Part shown: one piece after another, positions 1 through 9,243 of the stretch
Layout: every line of letters begins with the position of its first letter
Numbering within the stretch: the first letter of the stretch is position 1
Source: Symbiodinium sp. CCMP2592
Lineage: Eukaryota > Sar > Dinophyceae > Suessiales > Symbiodiniaceae
DNA length: 64,000 bases
NCBI GenBank assembly: GCA_905221615.1
Contig: CAJNDT010003557.1
Span: 1,016,001 to 1,080,000, forward strand
Direction: 5' to 3'
Program-made: the position numbers and the translations under genes
Notes under the pieces: generated by a model
Databases searched by the model: none
What the model saw: the letters and a program-made list of their open reading frames with translations, nothing else
What the model was told of the DNA's origin: nothing

Positions 1-124
1 TTTCCTCCTTAAGGTTTTGGCCATGGCTGTTGAAGAGCTCGGTTTCGGTGCCTTGCGGAGCCGAGCCATCCTGCAATCGAAGCCCTCGAATCCGAGGCCC
101 CCTTAACCCCTTTAATAGGAATCC

Positions 125-235
125 ATAAGGGTTTCTTTAAAAGGATCTATCAGGGTTCCTTAAAGGGATCTATAAGGGTGTCTTACAGGGATCTATAAGG
201 GTTCCTTAAAGGGATCTACTTATAAGGGGCTCTAT
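125..235. repeat. Tandem AGGGTTCCTTAAAGGGATCTATA repeat
   Basis: About four degenerate units of roughly 30 bp, built from AAGGGTTCCTTAAAGGGATC. Related short runs recur at 14325-14360, 43295-43345 and 48420-48600, always outside exons. No coding signal is seen in the first 440 bases. Confidence 0.6.
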
Positions 236-447
236 GAAGGGGTTTAGCTACCCTAGTCCTAGTCTACTGGGCCAGCCCTGCAAGGAGAAAGGGCGTATCC
301 TGCTTAAAAAGGAAGAAAATACAAACCCTTAGGGATCCTAAGTTCCTGAACCCTAAGCCCCAATCCTTAAAGCCGCAAGCCGGACCCCTCGTAACCACCA
401 AGCCCGCCCTTAAACCCGTAAGCCGCTGTCGGGTTTAGGCTTTACAT

Positions 448-522
448 AAACCCCCAAAGTAGGTACCATAATGGCCCAATACCCATAAAAGGCCATTACT
501 CTACATACTTTTGGGGTCCAGG
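448..522 (-). mobile_element. Family A hairpin element, copy 1
   Basis: Reverse-orientation copy. It starts with AAACCCCCAAAGTAGG and ends with TACTTTTGGGGTCCAGG. The inner arms ATAATGGCC and GGCCATTA flank the loop. Confidence 0.7.
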
Positions 523-643
523 TGTGGGGAGCTTTAACTTCAGGGTGTTTAGAGTTTACGGTTTAGGCTTTAGGGGGCCTTTAACTTTAGGGTGTTTCGG
601 TTTTTTTTGGGGCCCCTTGAGCCCCCGGCCCCGAAGCCGACTG

Positions 644-722
644 GAGGCCGCCAACAACGCCCTCCGCCGTCTTGGATGCTGCCGGCAGCGCTGTTGTGCG
701 CGATGCAGTGTCCTTGCCCGCA
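644..722 (+). CDS. Possible exon, unknown product
   Basis: A GC-rich island inside TTTAGGG-type sequence. Two frames stay open, one reading EADWRPPTTPSAVLDAAG. It is bracketed by G-rich intron-like DNA and family C DNA. No splice partner was found, so this is only a candidate. Confidence 0.22.
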
Positions 723-724
723 AC

Positions 725-867
725 CTTAAGGACCAAATGACCCTTAAAAGAGGGGGCCCCATGATGTTACAATTATACCATGAATTCCTATAAGGTATAT
801 CTGTATATATATATATATGTATATGAACCCTAGACCCTTTTAGGGTTCTTGTCGTCCTTAAGGAAGC
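725..867 (+). mobile_element. Family C element, copy 1
   Basis: It starts with CCTTAAGGACCAAATGACCC and ends with GGGTTCTTGTCGTCCTTAAGG; the ends are imperfect inverted repeats of about 27 bp. The centre holds a (TA)n run. A second copy lies inverted at 1650-1765. Confidence 0.65.
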
Positions 868-1302
868 AAGAAGTTCCGCAAGCCATAAAAAGCGTCGGGT
901 GCGGGGACCATCCTCCTGGGCCAGCAAAGACGAAGACAGACTTCAGAAAAGAGCGCCCGAGAGGGAAACCACAGCAACGTTTGCAGGGGCATGCGCGAGA
1001 CACACCACCACATCAACCGAGCAACAGAACCCGCTTCTAGCTAATTCTCAAGGCCACCTTAAATTACAGAGCAGCCTCAGTCCTCCCTGAGGTGGCAGAG
1101 CTGGGCATCTTCGGAACCTTCGTGGCTGATGGTGACCGGGTGCTTTGCAACGAGGCGTGGGAAGGGGTTTCAGCAAGCCACCTCCTTGTGGTCCCATGAT
1201 CAGCAACCTTCCTCAGTTTATGATGAGACTGGTTTTGGAGTGGCCGACTTCAAGCTTGGAAGGTTGGGTTGTCTAAAGCACGGGTGTTAGCTTAGGCTTA
1301 TA
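868..1302. other. Spacer between the two family C copies
   Basis: Short ORFs of about 60 codons occur here (849-1090), but they lack splice context or a recognisable motif. I see no supported gene. Confidence 0.5.
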
Positions 1303-1380
1303 CCTGGACCCCAAAAGTATGTAGAATAATAGCCTTTATGGGTATTGGGCCATAATTATGCCTACTTTGGGAGGTTTAGG
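1303..1380 (+). mobile_element. Family A hairpin element, copy 2
   Basis: Forward copy from CCTGGACCCCAAAAGTATGT to GGGAGGTTTAGG. The dinucleotide TA lies directly on both sides (TA|CCTGG and TTTAGG|TA), which fits a TA target duplication. Confidence 0.75.
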
Positions 1381-1649
1381 TACTTTAAAGTTTCGGGACG
1401 TGCTCTTAACTTCTGCCAACCGCTCAAAGCCAAGCCCTGACACCCAGATGTCCTAAGTTTTAGGGTCCCGCATGATATAGTTATGGGTCCTTATAACATG
1501 AAGACCAATATTGGGTCCCATAGTTTCTGGAATTCCCGCATGTCCAAGCTTGATTCATGGAGTGTTCGAATGCTGCGTGTGGGAAACTGAAACATCGAGT
1601 CGTGGTTGCAGGCCCGCCTGTGACGGTTGCACGTCTAGTTTGTGGGGTT

Positions 1650-1765
1650 GTTGTCCTTAAGGACGACAAGAACCCTAAAAGGGTTTAGGGTATACCTTAT
1701 AAGGGGTTCATAGTACAATTGTATGGGGCCCCCTCTTTTAGGGTCATTTGGTCCTTAAGGGTGTT
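1650..1765 (-). mobile_element. Family C element, copy 2 (inverted)
   Basis: Reverse complement of the element at 725-867, with matching ends (GTCCTTAAGGACGACAAGAA at the left, CATTTGGTCCTTAAGG at the right). It lacks the central TA run. The pair forms a large inverted repeat with about 780 bp between. Confidence 0.65.
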
Positions 1766-2530
1766 CTGCAGGAAGTGTCTTCGGGCTCTGCATCCATGTA
1801 AGCTGTTCTCGACGCAACGTGTGTTTTGGTGCAACTATCATCAGCTTCTGGTGGCGAGATCCAGACCGGGAGCTCATTCACGAAGTGGAAGTTGTCGGAG
1901 AGGGTTTCGCTGACAGGCTGCTGGCCACCTCGTGCGCTCGAAGGGACAGAGCCCCGCCTGCGAAGAGGGGGGAAATTTGTTTTTGGCTTGCAGCTTGATA
2001 GGGCTTATGGATGTACCTTTGCCAACATGCTTATTCATGCAGCTTAAACATAACGGGGCATTTCTGGGCTCCGATCTCCCTGAGGAAGACGAACCAGGGC
2101 GGCGTCTTCGTGGGCAATGCGAGGCCCCCAGAATGCGTGCAACGCAGGGATGCAAAGTACAAGTCACAGCGATGCAGCCATGTGCATAGTCAGCATAGTC
2201 CCGGCTTTTGCAGTGCATGTACGACTCCGTAGGCGCGTGTGTGAATGCAGTCCTACTACGCACATCTGCATCTGTGTATATGTATGCATGCGTGCGTGCA
2301 TGCACTGCACACATGCACATACGTATTCATATGCATTTACAAATTTACATACACATATGTATAGATACATGCATACATATACAGGTACATACACACACAC
2401 ACATACAGGATCACATACACCACGCGATTACATACATGAGTACAGACACACGCACGCATACATACAGCCATCATATACATGCATGCAGACATGCGTACAT
2501 GCATACAGCGTATACATGCATCCTTACATG

Positions 2531-2589
2531 CATCTGTCCATCCATCCATCCATCCATCCATCCATCCACCCATCCACCCACCCACCCAC

Positions 2590-2620
<31 letters not shown>

Positions 2621-2920
2621 TCCAGCCATCCAGCCATCCAGCCATCCAGCCATCCAGCCATCCAGCCATCCAGCCATCCAGCCATCCAGCCATCCAGCCA
2701 TCCATCCATCCATCCATCCATCCATCCATCCATCCATCCGCTAGTTCATCCATCCATCCCATATCCATCCATCCTTCCTTCCATCCTTCCATCCTTCCTT
2801 CCATCGTTCCATCCTTCCATCCTTCCATCCATTCATCCATTCTTCCATCCTTCCATCCCGCCATCCTTCCATCCATCCACCCATCCATCCAGCCATCCAT
2901 CCATCCATCCATCCATCCAT
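2531..2920. repeat. CATC/CAGC tetranucleotide array
   Basis: About 390 bp of CATC, CACC, CAGC and CTTC tetramers, followed by (ACCT)n at 2971-2999. All frames translate to low-complexity His-Pro-Ser-Ile or Trp-Met-Asp-Gly peptides, so the long ORFs here are by-products. Confidence 0.9.
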
Positions 2921-3438
2921 GCAGACACGCCCACACGCGCGCACACATGCACAAAGACATACCAAATCATACCTACCTACCTACCTACCTACCTACCTAA
3001 AGACATACATACATGCAATACATACAGACATGCAGTACATACATGCATGAAATCTTACCTGCATGTTGCGTGCATGCATCTGAACGTACAGGCGCATGAG
3101 GACATGCAATATGCATCTACACTGTATAGACGCGTTTATCTATAGTTCCTACTCGTATGTGTGCAGTATGTGCATGTACATACCCACACGTATGCACACT
3201 CACTTGCAGATGTGTCTATACGACTGCATGCGTCAGAAAGCGCTGATGTTTAAGCAGCTCGTGAAACTGAATCTTGCACGCGTCAGCGTCATGCCGCAGT
3301 CAGAAGTGAGGGCCCTTCCACACACACACCTCTGCGAGCGCACGGTTATCTTTCTGTGTAGTGGCTCAAGAATCCAAATCTCAGTGAGAGACGCACCCAA
3401 CCCCTCAGCACTGCTGTGCCCATCTGCCAAGCGCCGCC

Positions 3439-5421
3439 ATGCCCCAGCAGTCCAAAGCAAAGCTTCTCCATCAGTTGACCGAAGTCCCTGCCGGCTGGCC
3501 CCTGGCGACCGTCATCGACGCCTTCGCCTACTTGGCTGCTTTTCTTGCCTATGCTCCTTCGGATCGAGCTCTTGAGGCGCTGAGCCTGCGCCTGGTGGAG
3601 CTCTGGGCCGCGCAGCCGGAGGAGGCCCAGGCCTGGCTCGAGCCCTTCGGGGAGCTGAACACGGCGACGAGGCAGGGGCGCCTCTGCGAGGCGCTGCTCC
3701 GGCACGGGGCGGCCGAGTGGGGGAAGTACAAGTGGGGGTACGGCTGGCACTTCTCCGAGGCAGGGCTCCTTCGAGGCCCGCTCCGCTCAGCAGCAGCGGA
3801 GCGGGAGCGGATAGCGGCTTCGTACCTGCAGTGGCCCGACATGCGCGATCGCTGCCGGGAGCTCGCGGAGCGGCTCGTGGAGGCGGAGAGCCCGGAGACG
3901 GCGCGGAAGCGCCAGAAGCTCGAGGAGGAGACCTCCCAGAGCCTGCGCCTCGAAGCGGAGCTCCAGAAGTCGCAGGAGGAGGAGTGTCGAGATCTTCGCA
4001 ATCGCCTGGCCGCGGCGGAGGCGGAGGTGAGCAGCAAGGAGGCGGAGCTCCAAGCCGCGCAGAACGAGAGCGCAGGTCTCAAAGAGCAATGCGAAGAGCT
4101 CGCAACTCGTGCGGCAGCTGCGGATGGGGCGGCAGCGGAGATGCGAACGGAACTCCGACAGTTGCACGAGCGCTGCGAGGATCTTTCGGCTCGTTTGGAG
4201 GCGGCAGAGGTTGAAGTTGAGCATGCTAAGGCCCAGGAGCGTTTGCCGCACGATGTCACTGAAAAGCAGTTGGAGGCCCTGGCGGAGATGCGAATTGAGA
4301 TGCGGCAAGGGCAGGACACGCATTGCAAGTGCTGCGCAGATCTTGCCAGTCGATTGGAAGTGGCAGAGGCAGGAGCAGTTAAGCATGCAAGGACGAGGGA
4401 GCATCTGGCTGAGGCCGAATCCGTTGTCGATGCAAAGCAGGTGCAACCACAGCAGCTGCAAGAGGAGAGCCGCAGTTACAAGGAGGCACGCTACTTCCCG
4501 ATTTCCTCAGAAGAGGTGGGAAGCAAGGCTGAGCTGCAGCTGGAGAAGGCAGTTCTGCACGACCGCTGTGAGCAGCTCAGACAGCAGCTCGCCAAAGCAG
4601 AGACGAAGCTGGATCTCATGCAGGATCTGCGCGAAGAGATCGGCATGTACAAGGAGCGCCTGCGTTGGCTGGAATGCCAGCTTCATCAGGCCAAGAGGAA
4701 CCATCGCTTGGATGGTGGCATCTCGGGACATCGCACCCCGAAACATCACGGTGCAAATGCGGGCGACACAGGCTTCAGTCATCAAGAGTCGGATCTTGCC
4801 GAGCAGCTGGGGTACAGCCTCGTGGATGAAGACCACGCCTCCGTCCCAAGTGGATCCTCCAGTTGCTCGGTGAAGCAGAACTGCTTCATGCTGGATGCCA
4901 TCTTCAAGACCCGCATGGACGTCTTTCGTGAGGGCAGTGACCTCCAGAAGGGGTCGCAGGTTCTGGCTGGCGATGGCAAGACCGTCTTGGAGGTGGTCGA
5001 GATCTCGAAGGAAGGGCAGGCTACAGAAGTGGTCGACTTGCAGGCTGGCGCTGCAACCCTGCGGGTGACCCCGGACCATCCCGTGCAGATTCCCGATGAA
5101 CGTGGCGAGCCGGGCCGCCACGTCTACATGCCTGCGGGGAAGCTGAAGCCGGGCGACTTCGTGATGCTCGACTCGGGGGAGCCGGTGGCGCTCACCCGTG
5201 CAGAGGCGCAGGCCATGGAGTGCAAGGTTTTGAAGATCGTCTTCAAGCCGGACTTGCCTGTAGCCGTGTTTTCCAGCCCATCCTGCATTCTCAGCAAGGG
5301 GCACAAGAAGAAATCGCAGGTGCGCCGCAGTGGCATGGGTGGGAGAGGCAAGGACTCGATCGATCCCATGGATGGCGGCGCTTCGATTCCGGACACTGCG
5401 GCCGGGGAGTACATGGACTGA
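3439..5421 (+). CDS. Coiled-coil protein with C-terminal Hint-like domain, copy 1
   Basis: An uninterrupted 660-codon ORF. The start ATG sits in a strong context (GCCGCCATGC) shared with copy 3. Residues about 1-150 are a conserved N-terminal region of unknown fold (LTEVPAGWPLATVIDAF). Residues about 150-430 are Glu/Ala/Leu/Arg heptad-like sequence typical of a long coiled coil. From residue about 476 comes a Hint-like block: NCF as candidate N-terminal Cys, a GSQVLAGDGKTVLEV strand and TPDHPV matching the Hint TxxH motif. The protein ends in a basic GHKKK stretch and a Gly/Asp-rich tail. Hint domains self-cleave in Hedgehog, inteins and BIL proteins; cleavage here is inference. There are no introns and none of the telomere-like motifs seen around spliced genes. 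It is the most complete of three tandem copies. Confidence 0.85.
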   Translation: MPQQSKAKLLHQLTEVPAGWPLATVIDAFAYLAAFLAYAPSDRALEALSLRLVELWAAQPEEAQAWLEPFGELNTATRQGRLCEALLRHGAAEWGKYKWGYGWHFSEAGLLRGPLRSAAAERERIAASYLQWPDMRDRCRELAERLVEAESPETARKRQKLEEETSQSLRLEAELQKSQEEECRDLRNRLAAAEAEVSSKEAELQAAQNESAGLKEQCEELATRAAAADGAAAEMRTELRQLHERCEDLSARLEAAEVEVEHAKAQERLPHDVTEKQLEALAEMRIEMRQGQDTHCKCCADLASRLEVAEAGAVKHARTREHLAEAESVVDAKQVQPQQLQEESRSYKEARYFPISSEEVGSKAELQLEKAVLHDRCEQLRQQLAKAETKLDLMQDLREEIGMYKERLRWLECQLHQAKRNHRLDGGISGHRTPKHHGANAGDTGFSHQESDLAEQLGYSLVDEDHASVPSGSSSCSVKQNCFMLDAIFKTRMDVFREGSDLQKGSQVLAGDGKTVLEVVEISKEGQATEVVDLQAGAATLRVTPDHPVQIPDERGEPGRHVYMPAGKLKPGDFVMLDSGEPVALTRAEAQAMECKVLKIVFKPDLPVAVFSSPSCILSKGHKKKSQVRRSGMGGRGKDSIDPMDGGASIPDTAAGEYMD

Positions 5422-5423
5422 GT

Positions 5424-6219
5424 CTCTAAACCAGTGCGGCTCGATGTACTGAAGCCGTGCTGAGAGCCCACGAATTCGCAGACTTCCGCAGCTTCGTCAA
5501 GCAGCTGAGCGCACGGCTTTCTGGCCAGTGCCTGTGCAGCTGCTTGAGCATGTCGTTGCCCAAGCACGTCGGAGTGCAGCGCACGCGATCTAAGGCTACA
5601 CATCACAATGGGCAGGTAGATCAGCAACAGAGAGCAAATCTCCATCATGCCACCGGTATTCATTCAGTACCTGTCGGAAATCCCGTTGAAAAAAGCTTCG
5701 CAGTGCCTGCACCGCTTCGCACTTCTCACCTTCGCAGAAAAGAGCTGCTCTCGCGATTTTGTGCTCCCTGCGCAGAAGACGGCAGGGTGTAGCTCCGACT
5801 TTCGGTTGAGGGAGGCCAGCCTGGGTTAGGGTGTCGTGGAGGGAGCACAGATAATGTGGGGCCTAAATAAATAACACCTATACCAGTTTGGGCGGTTCCT
5901 TAGTATAGTTGTTAAAGTGTCCTATGCCCTGAAACCCTCTATGTTACATTGACTGCGGGAATCTGCCGCGTAAAAGCATTCTGTCTGGCAAGACCTGCTG
6001 TCTCGGTGAACTTGACGGTTGGCGGCGAAGGATCGAGAGCAAAAAGGCATGCGTCCCCATGCAAAGCTTTTCGTTCGAAAGCCTGTCATATTTCAGGTTG
6101 ATCAGAAGTTGTTGAAGAGTCGGCCGTTGCCTGCCACCGCATCCGAGGCAACGGTGGACGTGCCGTTCCTGGTGCCCAGCGACATCTTCTGGCAGTCGGT
6201 GAAGCCTCAAAAGGCTTAG
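5424..6219 (+). other. Conserved 3' flank of Hint unit 1, with a short conserved ORF tail
   Basis: This segment recurs behind all three Hint genes. Two frames show partial protein-level similarity between copies 1 and 2: a stretch near 5550-5625 (SLPKHVGVQRTRSK in copy 1, SLPEQVGAQRSRSK in copy 2) and the end at 6146-6219 (ATVDVPFLVPSDIFWQSVK, then a stop). It could be a 3' UTR, a decayed downstream gene or a short real gene; indels between copies argue against a long conserved ORF. Confidence 0.4.
5851..5946 (+). mobile_element. Family B element, degenerate
   Basis: ATAATGTGGGGCCTAAATAA at the left and CTCTATGTTA at the right, with the middle GGCGGTTCCTTAGTATAG. It is older than most B copies and lies inside the unit 1 flank; units 2 and 3 lack it at this place. 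Confidence 0.6.
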
Positions 6220-6224
6220 GACAG

Positions 6225-7240
6225 GACTTAGGATGCTGGAGTATAGGTTGTCGGTGGTAAGTGAGGGATGTGTATGTAAGGTTCAGTCAAGGATACGACC
6301 CAAACAGGTCTAAGAGTTCGGGCTGAGAGTGTAGGAGTTCGGTACATTTCAGTATGCTTCTTTCTTTCCGAGTCCTGCGTGGAGATGCAGGAGGGTTACA
6401 AGGACGAAGGACCCAGGCCGCAGGATCAAGAGCTAGCTTCAACACGCCGACTTGCCTGCCATCGTTTTGAAAAGTGTTTGCTGCGACTTGTTGAATGTTT
6501 GGGATCCACCGTCATTCAGTATCCAGTCCCCAGGCATCCCAGTCAAGGCTAAGGCTCATGCAGAGGAGGTCACGCACTCTAGCGAGAAGCTTGAGGGAGG
6601 AGTTAGAATTCTAGGCGCATATTTCATTTGACACACCCCTTGAGCATGCAGTATGGTGTCCTTATAAGTTCCTGAGTCCTGAGCAACAACCCAGACTCAC
6701 CCGAGCTCTACATGGACCTGTGCGCACCGCTGTTTTTTCAAGCCATATCGAACAGCAAGTCCTCGCAGAAATATTGTGCAAGCTTGAGCACAATTTCCAA
6801 GCCATGTAGATTCCCCTGTCTCGGCCACAACTCCGGAATAGAATCTCAGCCCTTATATAGAGCTCTGGAGAACAATGCCTGCGTCAAGAGCCCTTCAGCC
6901 TGGACCAACAATATTCGCATCTGGATGGAAAGTGTTGTGCCTCTTGCCGCCCCTCATGCTTCCGGCCACACTGCGAGTGCGTCCAGAACTGTGTTGAGCA
7001 GGTTGCGACTTTGCGGTGTATCATGTCTGAGTAGGGTCGTGGCATTCGACGACGGCATACGCGATTAACAATACCAGCTTGTCAGCTTGCGTTGCATGTT
7101 GAAAGTGTTCCGGCATGTGTCTGTTGAGGCTTCGTGTTGAAGACGTACAGGTCTGGGTTCGTGCGCCAGTGGTGTCTCGAGCAATCGCCCAGTGCCAGAG
7201 AATGCAACACCCTCCTCTGAAGCCTGAGCCCTGATATGTC
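6225..7240. other. Spacer between repeat units 1 and 2
   Basis: Mixed-composition DNA. A 118-codon ORF at 6712-7068 has no motif, no homologous partner between other units and no splice signals, so I do not call it a gene. Confidence 0.4.
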
Positions 7241-7559
7241 CGGAAACGCCAGAAGCCCCAGATTCAACAGGGTCTCGATCTGCGCCACAACGCGGAAGTT
7301 GTCGGTGCGGATTTCGCTGAGAGGCTGGCTGCCGGCCACCTCGTGCTCTCGAAGGGACAGAGCCCTGACTGCGAAGAGGGGTCCTTGCTTTGCTCGTGGG
7401 TTCATTCTACGTACTCGTGGCTTTCCTATGATGACTTAGGGTTTGGGGATGTAGGTTTGCCCGCCTGCTTCCGTCTTCCTCTTGCGCGTAAGGTTCTGGG
7501 ACATGTATGACAGGGAGCCAGGTTTAAACACAAAGGGCTGTAATATATTTTGATGAGTA

Positions 7560-7745
7560 TTACTATTGCTATTATTGTTTGTTGAGTTATCAAGGAATTC
7601 AAACACTATTGCGACTACTGTTACTCATATTCTTACAATTACGCTTACTCTTACTCTTCCTATTGCTAGTAGAAACCTATACTACTTTCTTGTTATTCCT
7701 TCTACTACTGCTATTAACGCTATCATTGTTATCATGACTACTACC
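7560..7745. repeat. Imperfect TAC/TTA low-complexity tract
   Basis: About 190 bp of pyrimidine-biased trinucleotides (TTACTCTTACTCTTCC and similar). The ORF across it is a composition artefact. Confidence 0.65.
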
Positions 7746-7881
7746 CAGACCCCCGGGAGGATCTAAAAAGCAGATCCCCTAAGGGTCTTTATAGGAACCC
7801 CCCCCATTCCGGGATCTACATTCTAGATCCTTTCCGGGGCGTCTGGGTGCTGTGCATCTGTCTCCGAGCTCCGACCTTCCG

Positions 7882-8337
7882 GACCCTAAACCCTAAACCC
7901 TAGAACCCTAAAACCCTAAAGCCCCAACACCCTTAAACCCAAAAGCCCTAAAACCCTAAAACCCAAAATCCCTAAAACCCTAAAACCCTAAAACCCTAAA
8001 GCCCTAAAACCCTAAATCTCTAAAACCCTAAAACCCTAAAACCCTAAAGCCCTAAAACCCTAAAGCCCTAAAACCCTAAATCCCCAAAACCCTACATCCC
8101 TAAAACCCTAAAACCCTAAAACCCTAAAGCCCTAAAACCCTAAAACCCTAAAACCCTAAAACCCTAAAGCCCTAAAACCCTAAATCCCTAAAACCCTAAA
8201 ACCCTAAAACCCTAAAGCCCTAAAACCCTAAAGCCCTAAAACCCTAAATCCCTAAATCCCTAAAACCCTAAAACCCTAAAACCCTAAAGCCCTAAAACCC
8301 TAAATCCCTAAAACCCTAAATCCCTAAAACCTTAAAC
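7882..8337 (-). repeat. Interstitial telomere-like array
   Basis: About 456 bp of CCCTAAA-type repeats, mostly octamers CCCTAAAA, CCCTAAAG and CCCTAAAT rather than the pure heptamer. It is internal to a repeat unit, so it is not a chromosome end. It is followed directly by the conserved GGAAGACGAAGCAGAG block of unit 2. Confidence 0.9.
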
Positions 8338-9243
8338 CAGGAGGAAGACGAAGCAGAGAGGCGTCTTCGTGGGCCAGGCCAGGGCCCCAGGATGCGCGCA
8401 ACTGAAGGTACCCGTCGGTACATACTGTACCCCTTTTTTGAGGTTTTAGGTTTTAGGGGGTTTAGGGTTTATGCGTTTTAGGTTTTAGGTTTAAGGGGGT
8501 TTAGGGTTTATGGGTTTAGAGTCTAGGGTTTAGATTAGGGTTTTTTCCGGTTAGGTAGGTTTTAGGGTTAAGGGGTTTAATAAGGGGTTTAGGGTCACCT
8601 CTGTGTACATGTGTACATACCTATCGGTTTAGGTATTCAACTTGCTGTACACATCTAGATAGACACCGAATTGTCGGTTTATGCAGATGTTTCCATTTCT
8701 TTCGGTGTGCATGTACATATTTGTATGTGTAAACGTACACGTTTGTTTGCTCATCATCCTTTCCAGCGCTTTTTAAATGCAACTTCAGCACCATCACGAT
8801 GCATGCACATGCATGGCATGCATGCGTGAATAGCTTCGCACACATAGGTGTGCATGCGTACATGCGTGCAGACACTGTACAGCACACAACACTTCGCAAC
8901 ATGCGTTTACACTGTATAGACATTGTGCAGTTTGTACTGTGTATACCGCATGCAGCACATGCGCATAGCCACCCGCGCACGCACACATACATGTATGTAT
9001 ATTTCTACGACTGCATGCGTGAGCAAGTGTTCACGTTCATCAGGCTTGAATCTGGCATTTATCCAGTTTGTCCTGCCGAGATGGGCCGATCACCTCCCTC
9101 CTTCCGGCTAAGCTCGCAGGCATCATCGTCATGCAGCAGTCCGAAGTAAGGCTACCCAAGCGCGCGAATGGTCTTTCCCTATAAAGTGGCTCTGCGGAAC
9201 ACAGAAGGCTCAATTCGCCGTGCCCAGCCCGCTCGGCGTCGCC

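Larger units (their letters stand above)
1830..6220 (+). repeat. Segmental repeat unit 1 of 3
   Basis: Unit boundaries come from reading the three copies against each other. Shared blocks, in order: GAAGTTGTCGG...TTTCGCTGA near 1890; CTGAGGAAGACGAA...GGCGTCTTCG near 2083; the coiled-coil/Hint gene; a 3' flank with GTCGTTGCCCAAGCA and GGGCAGGTAGATCAGCAAC; and a final block GACGTGCCGTTCCTGGTG near 6158. Units 2 and 3 keep the same order. The left edge is approximate. Confidence 0.75.

Noticed and set aside
2117-3145. 342-codon ORF and antisense partners over the CATC array
   Set aside because: The sequence is almost entirely Ser-Ile-His-Pro or Met-Asp-Gly-Trp repeats from a tetranucleotide array, with no start context, conserved flank or copy in the other units.
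3549-4461. Long minus-strand ORFs opposite the Hint genes (also 9903-10517 and 16057-17160)
   Set aside because: They mirror the GC-rich coiled-coil reading frame; the + strand frame has the conserved domain and start context.
7882-8337. True chromosome end
   Set aside because: Unique and duplicated genic DNA continues on both sides, and the repeat is a mixed octamer array.
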